Of a DNA stretch of 64,000 bases, positions 1 through 8,036 are shown in pieces. The notes under the pieces were generated by a model. It was not told the DNA's origin and made no database searches. It was given only the letters and a program-made list of their open reading frames with translations. Source of the DNA: Secundilactobacillus odoratitofui DSM 19909 = JCM 15043 (GTDB lineage Bacteria; Bacillota; Bacilli; Lactobacillales; Lactobacillaceae); contig NZ_AZEE01000030.1 of the NCBI RefSeq assembly GCF_001434895.1, forward strand, positions 348,526-412,525, in the 5' to 3' direction. A program made the position numbers and the translations under genes. How positions within the stretch are numbered: position 1 is the first letter of the stretch; each line of letters starts with the position of its first letter.

Positions 1-257
1 GTGTTCAAGAAGAGGCGCCCTCATTGGGCAAACCGGTGCTGGTGTTACGCGACGAAACCGAACGTCCAGAAGGTGTCACGGCTGGGACGCTCAAGCTCGT
101 AGGTACTGACCCACAACGAGTGACTTCGGCGATGGAAACACTCTTGAATGATCAAACAGCTTATCAGACAATGGCTGACGCCAAAAACCCATACGGGGAC
201 GGGCACGCAGCTGAACGAATTTTAGCAGCGATTCAGTCGCATATTAAACAACTGTGA
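1..257 (+). CDS. wecB: UDP-N-acetylglucosamine 2-epimerase, 3' end only
   Basis: The reading frame is open from base 3 to the stop at 255-257 and enters from the left edge, so the 5' part of the gene lies outside the window. The visible residues begin VQEEAPSLGKPVLVLRD and continue to ERPEG; this is the conserved C-terminal signature of non-hydrolysing UDP-GlcNAc 2-epimerases (WecB/MnaA), which interconvert UDP-GlcNAc and UDP-ManNAc for teichoic acid linkage units and other wall polymers. About 85 C-terminal residues of a protein of usually 370-390 are present. The identity is firm from the motif; the length and start cannot be judged here. Confidence 0.93.
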   Translation, partial: VQEEAPSLGKPVLVLRDETERPEGVTAGTLKLVGTDPQRVTSAMETLLNDQTAYQTMADAKNPYGDGHAAERILAAIQSHIKQL

Positions 258-266
258 GGATGAACT

Positions 267-1205
267 ATGGCAACCGAATTTAAGCAATTTATGAAACAAC
301 TTTGGCAACATTTTTTAGACGCCAATATCACGGATTCGGCTGCGGTATTGTCCTATTATATGCTACTGTCATTTTTCCCAATCTTTTTGATTGTCGGAAA
401 CATCATCACCCTGTTACGGATCAACGTTAATAATGTGTTACGTTACATTGAGCCACTGTTACCTGATGCGGTCTACCAGACGTTTCAGCCGGTTATCCGG
501 TCTTTTTTGGAGCAGGGGAGTACAGAGACCTTATCACTGGGTGTCTTAGTCACAATTTGGTCGGCAAGTCGAGCCGTTGCGGCATTCCAGCGTAGTATTA
601 ATCAGGCTTATGGGATTAAGCGCCCAAACGCCATTTTTAGCCGTTTCTTTTCATTCCTACTTATTTTGGTCATCGTCATTGCAATTTTATTGATTGCGAT
701 GGTTTTTGGGCTGAGTGAATGGCTGATCAGTATCTTACAACCATGGCTTCACATCTCGTCATCGTTCACAAATTTAGTTGGCAGTATCCGCTGGCCAGTT
801 TCGTTTCTTGGCATCTTCTTATTGAGCGCGTTACTGTACGCTATCGTACCCTCTGCCAAGGTGAAGTTTCGCTACGTTTGGATTGGGGCCCTGGTGACCA
901 CCATCGGTTGGTTAGCATTAGCCCAAGGCTTTTCTGCCTACGTCCACTACTTTGCCCGCAATATTACGGGTTACAAAACCGTTGGGACCCTGATTATCTT
1001 ACTGATCTGGCTCAATATTTCCGGAGCTATTTTATTGGCAGGTGGTGTGTTAAATGCGACCGTGCAAGAATGGCGCCAGGGTGAAATCGAACAGTTGGAT
1101 CTCATGCAAAATCTGGTGACGCAGGCTCGCAATTCACGTCAAAAACCGCATCAAAAAAGACCCACTTCCAAAAAACAGAAGGGATCTTCACACCAAAAAC
1201 GTTAA
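267..1205 (+). CDS. YihY/BrkB-family membrane protein
   Basis: A 312-residue integral membrane protein of the YihY/virulence-factor-BrkB family (often misnamed ribonuclease BN). The early residues DSAAVLSYYMLLSFFPIFL are the typical family entrance, and about six hydrophobic segments follow up to roughly residue 275. The last 35 residues are a very basic Lys/Arg/Gln-rich cytoplasmic tail. The transport or structural role of the family is not settled. The gene begins 9 bases after the epimerase stop behind GTGAGGA, so it is probably co-transcribed with it, and it converges on the flavodoxin gene with no space between the two stop codons. Confidence 0.9.
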   Translation: MATEFKQFMKQLWQHFLDANITDSAAVLSYYMLLSFFPIFLIVGNIITLLRINVNNVLRYIEPLLPDAVYQTFQPVIRSFLEQGSTETLSLGVLVTIWSASRAVAAFQRSINQAYGIKRPNAIFSRFFSFLLILVIVIAILLIAMVFGLSEWLISILQPWLHISSSFTNLVGSIRWPVSFLGIFLLSALLYAIVPSAKVKFRYVWIGALVTTIGWLALAQGFSAYVHYFARNITGYKTVGTLIILLIWLNISGAILLAGGVLNATVQEWRQGEIEQLDLMQNLVTQARNSRQKPHQKRPTSKKQKGSSHQKR

Positions 1206-1655
1206 CTATGCGTTGACGTGGTCGAGCAGTTGTTGAGCGAAGGCGTCCAGCGACTTAATATCGTCATCGTCTGGTTCCAAGTTGATTTTAACGTCAGCAG
1301 AACCTTGCGTTGCGCCCGCGTCCTTCAGTGACTTACTGAAAGCATCAACGGCGACACAGTAATCGTCTTCATAAAAGACATCACCAGAGCCAGCAACGCC
1401 GTAAACCTTACCCGTTAAATCCAAATCCTTCAGGTCGTCGTAAAAGTCCATGCCTTCTTCTGGCAATTCGCCTTCGTCGTAAGTATATGGGCAGACGACG
1501 CAGATATCGACGTCCTCAAATGCGTCAGCGTCAGTTTGAGAAATCTCTGATTCAGTGACGTCAACGCCTAATTTTTCAAGTTGTTCAGTGATGATATCAG
1601 CAACATCTTCATTGTTGCCGGTAATAGTTGCAAATACAACGTGTGCGGTTGCCAT
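1206..1655 (-). CDS. flavodoxin
   Basis: A 149-residue acidic protein of the short-chain flavodoxin fold, an FMN-carrying cytoplasmic electron carrier. The N-terminal strand and phosphate loop are visible as VVFATITGNNEDVAD near residues 6-20 (the T-x-T-G-N-x-E FMN phosphate signature), followed by CPYTYDEGELPEE around residues 55-68 and the GSGDVFYEDDY segment near 90, which normally contacts the isoalloxazine ring. The gene is monocistronic, reads away from recX and has its own promoter. The redox partner cannot be told from the context. Confidence 0.93.
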   Translation of the reverse strand: MATAHVVFATITGNNEDVADIITEQLEKLGVDVTESEISQTDADAFEDVDICVVCPYTYDEGELPEEGMDFYDDLKDLDLTGKVYGVAGSGDVFYEDDYCVAVDAFSKSLKDAGATQGSADVKINLEPDDDDIKSLDAFAQQLLDHVNA

Positions 1656-1693
1656 AAAACTCAGCCCCTATTCTAAAGTATGAAATCATGATT

Positions 1694-1722
1694 AGTATAG
1701 CAAACAACCAAGGGAGTGTGAA
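1694..1722 (-). promoter_or_regulatory. flavodoxin promoter
   Basis: On the minus strand there is a -35 TTCACA (1717-1722), a 17-base spacer and a -10 TATACT (1694-1699), placed about 40 bases before the flavodoxin ATG. The -35 abuts the recX ribosome site on the other strand. This is a consensus match read by eye. Confidence 0.6.
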
Positions 1723-1728
1723 ATAATC

Positions 1729-2544
1729 TTGGCAGCGGATTCAGCAAAAATTTTAAAAATTACCAAAATTGAGGCCCAAAAGCACCCTGGTCGGTACAAC
1801 GTTTACGTTAACGACCGCTATGCTTTTCCGGTAGGAGAAGATGTTATGGTGCGCTATCGCTTATTGAAGGGAACGGAATTAACGCCTGCGCTGATTGCCA
1901 CTTTAAAAACAGCGGATGCGCAATCCAAGGCCTGGTCAATGGCACTCAATTATTTGTCATATCAACAGCGGACTGAAAAAGAATTACGTGACTACTTGGT
2001 CAATAAAGAAGTTACGCCGGAAATTATTGCACCCGTCATGACTAGACTACTCGATCAACGCCTGCTTGACGATGCACAGTACGCCCATAGTTACGTGCGA
2101 ACGATGAAACGAACGAGCGACAAGGGACCAACTGTGATCAAACGACAACTCAAGCAAAAGGCGGTTGCCGAAAACTTAATCGAAGACGCACTTAATGACG
2201 ACTATTCAGTGTCGGAACAGCTCGATCGATTGAGTGAATTAGTTGAAAAACAAAAAAAACATTATCAGCGATTGATGCCCTCGATTCAACGTCAAAAAGT
2301 GCAACAACGTTTGATTGAAAAGGGGTTTTCGTTTGATTTAGTGAGCACCGCCATGGCTGAAACTGACTTTGAGCTGCCTCAGTCTCAAGCTGAGGATTTA
2401 TTATCAAAGCAAGCGGAAAAGGCTTGGCGAAAATATCGCGCGAAGGACCCGTATGAGCGCAGTTTAAAAGTTCGACAAGCACTCTATCGAAAGGGCTTTA
2501 CTAGTGACGCCATTAATAGGTGGCTCGATCAGCACAGAGTTTAA
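1729..2544 (+). CDS. recX: recombination regulator RecX
   Basis: A 271-residue RecX protein, which binds RecA filaments and limits RecA activity. The family pattern of repeated three-helix modules is visible: ALNYLSYQQRTEKELRDYL near residues 70-90, RLLDDAQYAHSYVR near 110-123, and a final VRQALYRKGFTSDAINRWL. It is longer than the E. coli protein (166 aa) but normal for lactobacilli, which carry extra modules. The start is TTG at 1729 behind AGGGAG. No hairpin with a T-run follows; the gap to the next gene holds two copies of ATTCTAGCG (about 2547 and 2586) of unknown meaning. Confidence 0.93.
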   Translation: MAADSAKILKITKIEAQKHPGRYNVYVNDRYAFPVGEDVMVRYRLLKGTELTPALIATLKTADAQSKAWSMALNYLSYQQRTEKELRDYLVNKEVTPEIIAPVMTRLLDQRLLDDAQYAHSYVRTMKRTSDKGPTVIKRQLKQKAVAENLIEDALNDDYSVSEQLDRLSELVEKQKKHYQRLMPSIQRQKVQQRLIEKGFSFDLVSTAMAETDFELPQSQAEDLLSKQAEKAWRKYRAKDPYERSLKVRQALYRKGFTSDAINRWLDQHRV

Positions 2545-2703
2545 TTGATTCTAGCGATGACTTTTCATGAGCGATTTAACCGCTAAATTCTAGCGTCAAT
2601 GCCTCACAACGCTATAAAAAAACTGTACGCCCTTAAATTACTTTGCTATAATAAAAAAGAATTTAATTAATCATACCCGATACTTTGGAAAGTAGGGTTT
2701 AAT

Positions 2704-3252
2704 ATGGCGCGCGAAGCTAGAGGACCTAAGGAAGGCGACTTCATTACGATCAAAAGCTATAAGCACGACGGAAGTTTGCATCGAACTTGGCGCGATACAA
2801 TGGTACTTAAAACAAGCGAGAACGCCTTAATTGGCTGCAATGACCATACTTTGGTGATTGAAGATGATGGTAGGCGCTGGGTCACTCGTGAACCAGCAAT
2901 TGTTTATTTTCATAAACACTATTGGTTTAATGTTGTCGCAATGATTCGGGATAACGGGGTTTCATATTATTGTAACCTAGCGTCACCGTATGTTTTAGAC
3001 AAAGAAGCATTAAAGTATATAGATTATGATTTAGACGTCAAAGTATTTCCTGACGGCGAAAAACGATTGCTCGACGTTGATGAGTACGAAGTTTTTAGTC
3101 GCCGGTGGCAGTACCCACCTGAGATCGACAAAATTTTGAAGGCCAACGTGTTGATATTAGTCGATTGGATTAATAATCGAAAAGGGCCGTTTTCAAAAGA
3201 ATACGTTGATCTTTGGTATTCACGCTATCTCGAGCTTTCCCGCCGTAAGTAA
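2704..3252 (+). CDS. DUF402 nucleoside tri/diphosphatase
   Basis: A 182-residue DUF402 (UPF0374) protein. Characterised relatives in Gram-positive bacteria (S. aureus Ntdp, Streptomyces FomD) are divalent-metal-dependent hydrolases of nucleoside di- and triphosphates or related substrates. The family hallmarks are visible: [19 protein letters not shown] at residues 11-29, the [12 protein letters not shown] stretch near 70-81, and the acidic [14 protein letters not shown] and DVDEYE segments that supply metal ligands. Start ATG follows a weak GTAGGG. A -10 TATAAT lies at 2647-2652, about 50 bases upstream, with only a weak -35. A terminator follows, so this is a single-gene unit. Confidence 0.9.
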   Translation: MAREARGPKEGDFITIKSYKHDGSLHRTWRDTMVLKTSENALIGCNDHTLVIEDDGRRWVTREPAIVYFHKHYWFNVVAMIRDNGVSYYCNLASPYVLDKEALKYIDYDLDVKVFPDGEKRLLDVDEYEVFSRRWQYPPEIDKILKANVLILVDWINNRKGPFSKEYVDLWYSRYLELSRRK

Positions 3253-3280
3253 TGGGTTGCTTCGCATAGGTATATCAACG

Positions 3281-3315
3281 AAAGCGGGGTTGGCTTAAGG
3301 GCCAATCCCGCTTTT
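3281..3315 (+). terminator. intrinsic terminator after DUF402 gene
   Basis: Stem AAAGCGGGGTTGGC pairs with GCCAATCCCGCTTT (one G-T pair) around a six-base loop, and the descending arm ends in TTTT. Confidence 0.85.
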
Positions 3316-3368
3316 GCATTTGGTCGAAATTTTTTGCCCAAATGATTAATGAATTGGGAGGTGTCAGT

Positions 3369-4520
3369 GTGTTCAATCAACTTCAACGCTCGAAACTCTT
3401 CTTTTGGTCGTTAGAAATTTTAGTGGTGGCAACCTTAATTTGGGTTTGTACAAAACTTGGTTTTTTGTTTTCACCTATCGGCACCTTTTTCAAAACCATC
3501 TTCATGCCAATCTTATTGGCAGGGGTCTTGTTTTACATGCTTAACCCAATCGTTAAGGGCTTAACGAGGGTCAAAATTGGGCGGTTCAAGCTCAATCGAA
3601 CGTGGTCGGTTGCCATTGTGTTTTTAGTCCTACTAGGGCTCCTATCAGGTGGCCTGGTCTGGCTGGTACCGCGACTAATCCAGCAGGTCGGTACCTTAGT
3701 GAACAATGTGCCTAAAATCGTGCACATTATTCAAAGCAGCTTAAACACGATGAATCAACATTTAAGTCATTACAAGTGGCTGCAAAACGTGGATTTTCAA
3801 TCCTATGCAAATCAGTTGGAGAAGGGACTATCCACTTACGCACAGTCCTTTATGACGGGATTAACAACCAGTGTTGGGACGGTCATCGGGATGGCAACCA
3901 GTGTGACGATTGTTGCCATCACTGTCCCAGTCATGTTGTTTTATATGCTGAAGGATGGCCCAAAGTTGATGCCAGCGATTCGGCGGCTGTTACCACCCAA
4001 GCATGCTGATCAGACCATGGATTTATTGACGAAAATGAGTCAGACGCTCTCACGCTATATCGGTGGTCAGATGATCGAGTGTTTGTTTGTCATGACCTTC
4101 ACATCTATCGGTTTTACACTCATCGGTGCCAAATATGGCTTGTTATTAGGTATCTTTGCCGGAATGTGCAACATTATTCCCTACGTCGGTCCGTACATTG
4201 GTGTATTGCCGGCTGTGATCGTGGCATTTGGAACCGGTTTGGTGCAAGTTATTTCAGTTCTGGTCGTCACCGTGATCGTGCAACAGATTGACGGTAACTT
4301 CGTTTATCCTAACGTTATCGGGCGTAGCTTAAAAATCCACCCATTAACGATTATCGTTATCTTGCTGGTGGCGGGTAATATTGCTGGCTTAATGGGGATG
4401 ATTTTGGGCGTGCCATTGTACGCAGTGGTCAAAGTTATTGTCGAGTACATCTACCACATCTGGATGTTGCAGAGTGAGCAGAAAAATCACCAATCGGATA
4501 AACCACAGTCAGATTCTTAA
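3369..4520 (+). CDS. AI-2E family transporter-like membrane protein
   Basis: A 383-residue protein of the AI-2E (YdiK/PerM/TqsA) family of eight-helix membrane proteins; members have been linked to autoinducer export, Na+/H+ antiport or osmotic tolerance, so the substrate is open. Paired N-terminal helices, a central soluble region (about residues 100-165) and the conserved ending around GLMGMILGVPLYAVVKVIVEY are visible. An ATG at 3342 is in frame, but a GGGAGGTG ribosome site at 3357-3363 sits 5 bases before GTG 3369, so GTG 3369 is taken as the start. It stands alone between a terminator and the tagD region. Confidence 0.88.
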   Translation: MFNQLQRSKLFFWSLEILVVATLIWVCTKLGFLFSPIGTFFKTIFMPILLAGVLFYMLNPIVKGLTRVKIGRFKLNRTWSVAIVFLVLLGLLSGGLVWLVPRLIQQVGTLVNNVPKIVHIIQSSLNTMNQHLSHYKWLQNVDFQSYANQLEKGLSTYAQSFMTGLTTSVGTVIGMATSVTIVAITVPVMLFYMLKDGPKLMPAIRRLLPPKHADQTMDLLTKMSQTLSRYIGGQMIECLFVMTFTSIGFTLIGAKYGLLLGIFAGMCNIIPYVGPYIGVLPAVIVAFGTGLVQVISVLVVTVIVQQIDGNFVYPNVIGRSLKIHPLTIIVILLVAGNIAGLMGMILGVPLYAVVKVIVEYIYHIWMLQSEQKNHQSDKPQSDS

Positions 4521-4639
4521 GGTTTGTCAAATCACGCCGGTCAATTCTGCTCCGCTAGTTGGGTTGTGTTAGATTTTATGATATTATAGTCGAGTTAGGA
4601 AAATACGATTTTAAATTAAAAAGTAAGCAGGAGATTTAA

Positions 4640-5050
4640 ATGAAAAAAGTAATTACGTACGGGACTTTTGATTTGTTACATAAAGGCCACATCAGACTTT
4701 TGAAGCGGGCAGCAGCACTGGGTGATCACCTAACAGTTTGCTTGTCTTCAGATGAATTTAATGCTGTTAAGGGTAAGAAAGCTTATACCTCATACGAAGA
4801 CCGTAAATATATTTTGGAAGCCATTCGTTATGTTGACGAAGTGATTCCTGAAAAAAATTGGGATCAAAAAATCAAGGACGTTCAAGATAACGACATTGAT
4901 ATTTTCGTTATGGGCGATGATTGGAAGGGCAAGTTTGACTTCTTAAAGGATTACTGTGAAGTCATTTACTTACCTCGAACAGAAGGTATTTCAACCACCA
5001 AGATCAAGGAAGACCTGGGTCTTAAAGCTGGGGTTGACTGGAAAGAATAA
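4640..5050 (+). CDS. tagD: glycerol-3-phosphate cytidylyltransferase
   Basis: A 136-residue nucleotidyltransferase that makes CDP-glycerol from CTP and glycerol 3-phosphate, the precursor of poly(glycerol phosphate) teichoic acid. Family signatures are GTFDLLHKGH at residues 8-17 (containing the HxGH CTP site) and RTEGISTTKIK near residue 117-127. The length matches B. subtilis TagD (129 aa). It heads a run with a TagF-type polymerase downstream, which supports the teichoic acid role. Start ATG follows AGGAG. Confidence 0.95.
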   Translation: MKKVITYGTFDLLHKGHIRLLKRAAALGDHLTVCLSSDEFNAVKGKKAYTSYEDRKYILEAIRYVDEVIPEKNWDQKIKDVQDNDIDIFVMGDDWKGKFDFLKDYCEVIYLPRTEGISTTKIKEDLGLKAGVDWKE

Positions 5051-5068
5051 TCAGTTGAATGTGTGAAC

Positions 5069-5098
5069 AAATATCCCCGGTTGCGACTAGGGATATTT
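5069..5098 (+). terminator. weak terminator or attenuator between tagD and next gene
   Basis: AAATATCCC and GGGATATTT form a 9-bp stem with a 12-base loop and a short T-run. It lies inside an apparent operon, so it may reduce rather than stop read-through. Confidence 0.55.
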
Positions 5099-5129
5099 TA
5101 TTGTAATCCAAAGCGAGGTTAGTGAAAAA

Positions 5130-5963
5130 ATGAAACAAGCCGTATTTTTAGTGACGTCCCTAGCAGGCGTTAAGAAGTTAACCTTTAAACAAAAAATCAA
5201 GGCTTTACTAGATGAGCAGGCTCACGTTCGAATCGTGCTTGCAATGATTAAATTCAACGATTATGACACGGCAGAACGTCAAATCAAGCGGTTATTTGTG
5301 GGACATGAGCAATTGATTGAACTGATTACATTGGCTAAAATCGTGAACCAGTATCAAGGTGTGCCTGTGCCAACCAATGAACAATTTGACAGTGGGTTTG
5401 AGCAGTTACCCAATCACCGTTTTGAACCAACCCAGGATATGGCTAATCCGACTATCCGTTATATTCAAGACGATGAAATTGTGGCTGAAGCTCAACTCGA
5501 TGAAAGCAATCAACCATTGTTAAAAACTAAACTTGAAAACCATCAACCTGTCCAGACCGCAACCTACGAAAACGGTCAACAATTTGGCTTGTTAGAATAC
5601 GATGCCGGTGAATTGAATCAAGCTTTGTTATTGAATGCCGCCGGTCAGCTCATTTTTCGGTTCATCCGTCATCAACAACCGGTAACGTATGCCTACACCA
5701 TGGGGCGGACTTCGAAACTAGCCTTTACCAATATCTTGGCTGAGGTCGATGATGACCGACACGTGGTGTACCAAGCTACTGAACAAAAAGCCTATTTTGA
5801 AGTGGTTGATTATCAAAACTACCAACGGTTTGACAGTGTGGAAGCATTTTATGCGCAGTTGCTGAACCAAGTCGTTTCTGACGACGCGTTGCTATTTATC
5901 GATTTGAACGATAACCCCAAGTTATCGCCGTATCTACCACAACAATTGATTTTTAATTACTAA
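5130..5963 (+). CDS. unassigned protein resembling the N-terminal domain of TagE-type glycosyltransferases
   Basis: A 277-residue soluble protein between tagD and a tagF-type gene. I do not recognise it with certainty. Residues 1-75 (LTFKQKIKALLDEQAHVRIV then KFNDYDTAERQIKRL) resemble the opening of lactobacillus TagE/Gtf-type glycosyltransferases. The middle (ATYENGQQFGLLEYDAGELN, LLNAAGQLIFRF) has the repeated beta-strand character of the N-terminal add-on domain of those enzymes, and the end (FDSVEAFYAQLLNQVVSDDA then LFIDLNDNP) resembles its exit. The GT-B catalytic region that should follow is absent; the gene stops and the polymerase starts 14 bases later. It could be a non-catalytic partner of a wall-polymer glycosyltransferase, or a relic. 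The fold statement is an inference from pattern, not from a search. Confidence 0.75.
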   Translation: MKQAVFLVTSLAGVKKLTFKQKIKALLDEQAHVRIVLAMIKFNDYDTAERQIKRLFVGHEQLIELITLAKIVNQYQGVPVPTNEQFDSGFEQLPNHRFEPTQDMANPTIRYIQDDEIVAEAQLDESNQPLLKTKLENHQPVQTATYENGQQFGLLEYDAGELNQALLLNAAGQLIFRFIRHQQPVTYAYTMGRTSKLAFTNILAEVDDDRHVVYQATEQKAYFEVVDYQNYQRFDSVEAFYAQLLNQVVSDDALLFIDLNDNPKLSPYLPQQLIFNY

Positions 5964-5977
5964 GGAGAGTCGTAATC

Positions 5978-8002
5978 GTGCGTGCGATATTATCAGGATT
6001 ACATCAAAAAAAGAAAAAACAAGAACTGGAATTTGAATTAATCGATGTGCCGGGTTCGTTTGACCACTTACGCGTGACTTTCTTGGAAACCACAAGTTTG
6101 GCCTCAATTACGGTGCCCGTTTATAAGGTGATCGATAATAATTTGATTCGAATCCAAATTGATCCAGACCAGTTGCAATTTAAGGCCTTTGATCAAAGTG
6201 AGTTCACTTGGCAATTATTTTTTGCCTTTGATACCAACGATGAGCAAGTTATTTTACAAGTTGAGTCAGAGTATTTGAGTGACCGACATCAACTGTCACT
6301 AACCAGTTACTACCAGTTTAATTCAGATGCAGAAGGTATGGCGACACTCAATATTCATACCAAACAGGCTGAGGACGAATTCACCATCAATTCTGTCAAC
6401 TTGACGGATAATGCCTTGAGAATTACGGGTTATAACCGGATGAATGGTCATCCTATCAAGAATCAAAAAATTATTTTAAAGAGTCGTCAATCAGACGCTA
6501 AACTCGCTTATCCAACGGCTGCCGGTAGCTTAAAAACGTTATTTACCGCTGTGATTCCATTAACTGACCTGCCAAGCGATTCCATTGAAGATACGTATAT
6601 TCAGTACGACTTGGGGACGCAAACCATTGAACAACGACTGATTCTCGCCCGGTCACTTGAGGGTCAGATGACGCAGGCGATTTTGCCTGGTGGTCGGATG
6701 GTGCTCATTGAAAAAAGTTACAACAACGGCATTGTGTTAAAAGAATTTCCAGCCCCTTCACTGGGCGAAAAAATTGCCACATTGCCCCAAAAGTTTCAGG
6801 CGGTATTTGACCTTGGTCGGACGTTGCAAGATAAAGTCAATTTGCAACGGATGCGGTGGTTATTCAAATCTGGTCACCGACCGTTTGAGCAACCAACCAT
6901 CGTCTTTGAGAGTTTTGGTGGCCGGCAAGTTAGTGATAGCCCATACGCTATTTACCGATTATTTAATGAACTATATCCAGGTTTTAACTTTGTTTGGTCA
7001 ATTGATCGGTCACTCAAGAAATTCTGTAAACAAAATCAAATTCCGTTTGTTGTGAGACGAACCTCTAAATGGGTCCGAACGCTTGAGAAGAGTACTTACT
7101 GGATCAGTAATGCGCGCTTCCCAGCCTGGGTTAAAAAACCAAATTACGTGACTTACATTCAAACTTGGCACGGTACGCCATTAAAGAAGTTGGGACTCGA
7201 CATTGAAAATGTGTCAATGCCAGGCACAACCACCACCAAGTATCACGACAACTTTGTAAAGGAAGCCAACCGCTGGGATGCTTTGATATCGCCTAACGAT
7301 TACTCAACTAAAATTTTCCGGTCCGCTTTTGGCTTTAACAACCAAATTCTCAAAGTCGGGTATCCTCGTAATGATGAATTGATCAATACTAATCCTGAAG
7401 ATATTACCGCACTTAAGGAAAAACTGGGCATTCCGCTTGATAAAAAGGTTGTGCTTTACGCCCCAACGTACCGAGATAACCAGTTTGCTGAAAAGGGTAA
7501 GTACACCTTTGAGTTACCGTTTAGCCTCGACGAATTCAAACAGCAGTTTGGTGAAGATACGGTGTTGATTCTACGGATGCACTACCTGATTGCCAATGCT
7601 TTGGATATCAGTAAGTACACTGATTTTGTCTATGATCTTTCAAGTCATCCTGATATCTCAGATCTTTACCTCGTTTCAGATATGCTGATTACCGATTACT
7701 CATCTGTGTTCTTTGATTACGCTTACCTCAAACGACCAATTTTGTTCTACCCATACGATTATCACCTGTATAAAGATGAGTTACGGGGCTTCTACCTGGA
7801 CTACGAAAAAGATTTACCAGGACAGATTGCTAACAATGAAGCCCAGTTATTATCCGGGATTACGGCCTGCTTACAACACCCTGATATGAGCGATAACCAA
7901 CAATTTATGAAGTTTTACAACCGTTTTTGTGCCATTGATGACGGCCTGAGTTCACTGAAAGTGGTCAATTACGTTGTCCACCAAATTGAAAAGAACGGCT
8001 AA
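5978..8002 (+). CDS. CDP-glycerol glycerophosphotransferase (TagF/TarF type)
   Basis: A 674-residue teichoic acid polymerase/primase-like enzyme that transfers glycerol phosphate from CDP-glycerol to the growing chain at the inner membrane face. The C-terminal half is the glycerophosphotransferase domain: YIQTWHGTPLKKLG near residue 395 (catalytic His in TWHGTP), VLYAPTYRD near 490, and LITDYSSVFFDYAYLKRP near 570. The N-terminal 280 residues are a beta-rich region without a motif I recognise. Start GTG 5978 follows AGGAG and is 14 bases after the previous gene. Whether it primes, polymerises or modifies cannot be read from sequence alone. Confidence 0.92.
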   Translation: MRAILSGLHQKKKKQELEFELIDVPGSFDHLRVTFLETTSLASITVPVYKVIDNNLIRIQIDPDQLQFKAFDQSEFTWQLFFAFDTNDEQVILQVESEYLSDRHQLSLTSYYQFNSDAEGMATLNIHTKQAEDEFTINSVNLTDNALRITGYNRMNGHPIKNQKIILKSRQSDAKLAYPTAAGSLKTLFTAVIPLTDLPSDSIEDTYIQYDLGTQTIEQRLILARSLEGQMTQAILPGGRMVLIEKSYNNGIVLKEFPAPSLGEKIATLPQKFQAVFDLGRTLQDKVNLQRMRWLFKSGHRPFEQPTIVFESFGGRQVSDSPYAIYRLFNELYPGFNFVWSIDRSLKKFCKQNQIPFVVRRTSKWVRTLEKSTYWISNARFPAWVKKPNYVTYIQTWHGTPLKKLGLDIENVSMPGTTTTKYHDNFVKEANRWDALISPNDYSTKIFRSAFGFNNQILKVGYPRNDELINTNPEDITALKEKLGIPLDKKVVLYAPTYRDNQFAEKGKYTFELPFSLDEFKQQFGEDTVLILRMHYLIANALDISKYTDFVYDLSSHPDISDLYLVSDMLITDYSSVFFDYAYLKRPILFYPYDYHLYKDELRGFYLDYEKDLPGQIANNEAQLLSGITACLQHPDMSDNQQFMKFYNRFCAIDDGLSSLKVVNYVVHQIEKNG

Positions 8003-8036
8003 ACGGACCAACGACACTTTTGAAAGGAATTAAGCT

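Noticed and set aside
3342-3368. ATG 3342 as start of the AI-2E-type gene
   Set aside because: It would place the GGGAGGTG ribosome site inside the coding region; GTG 3369 follows that site at proper distance.
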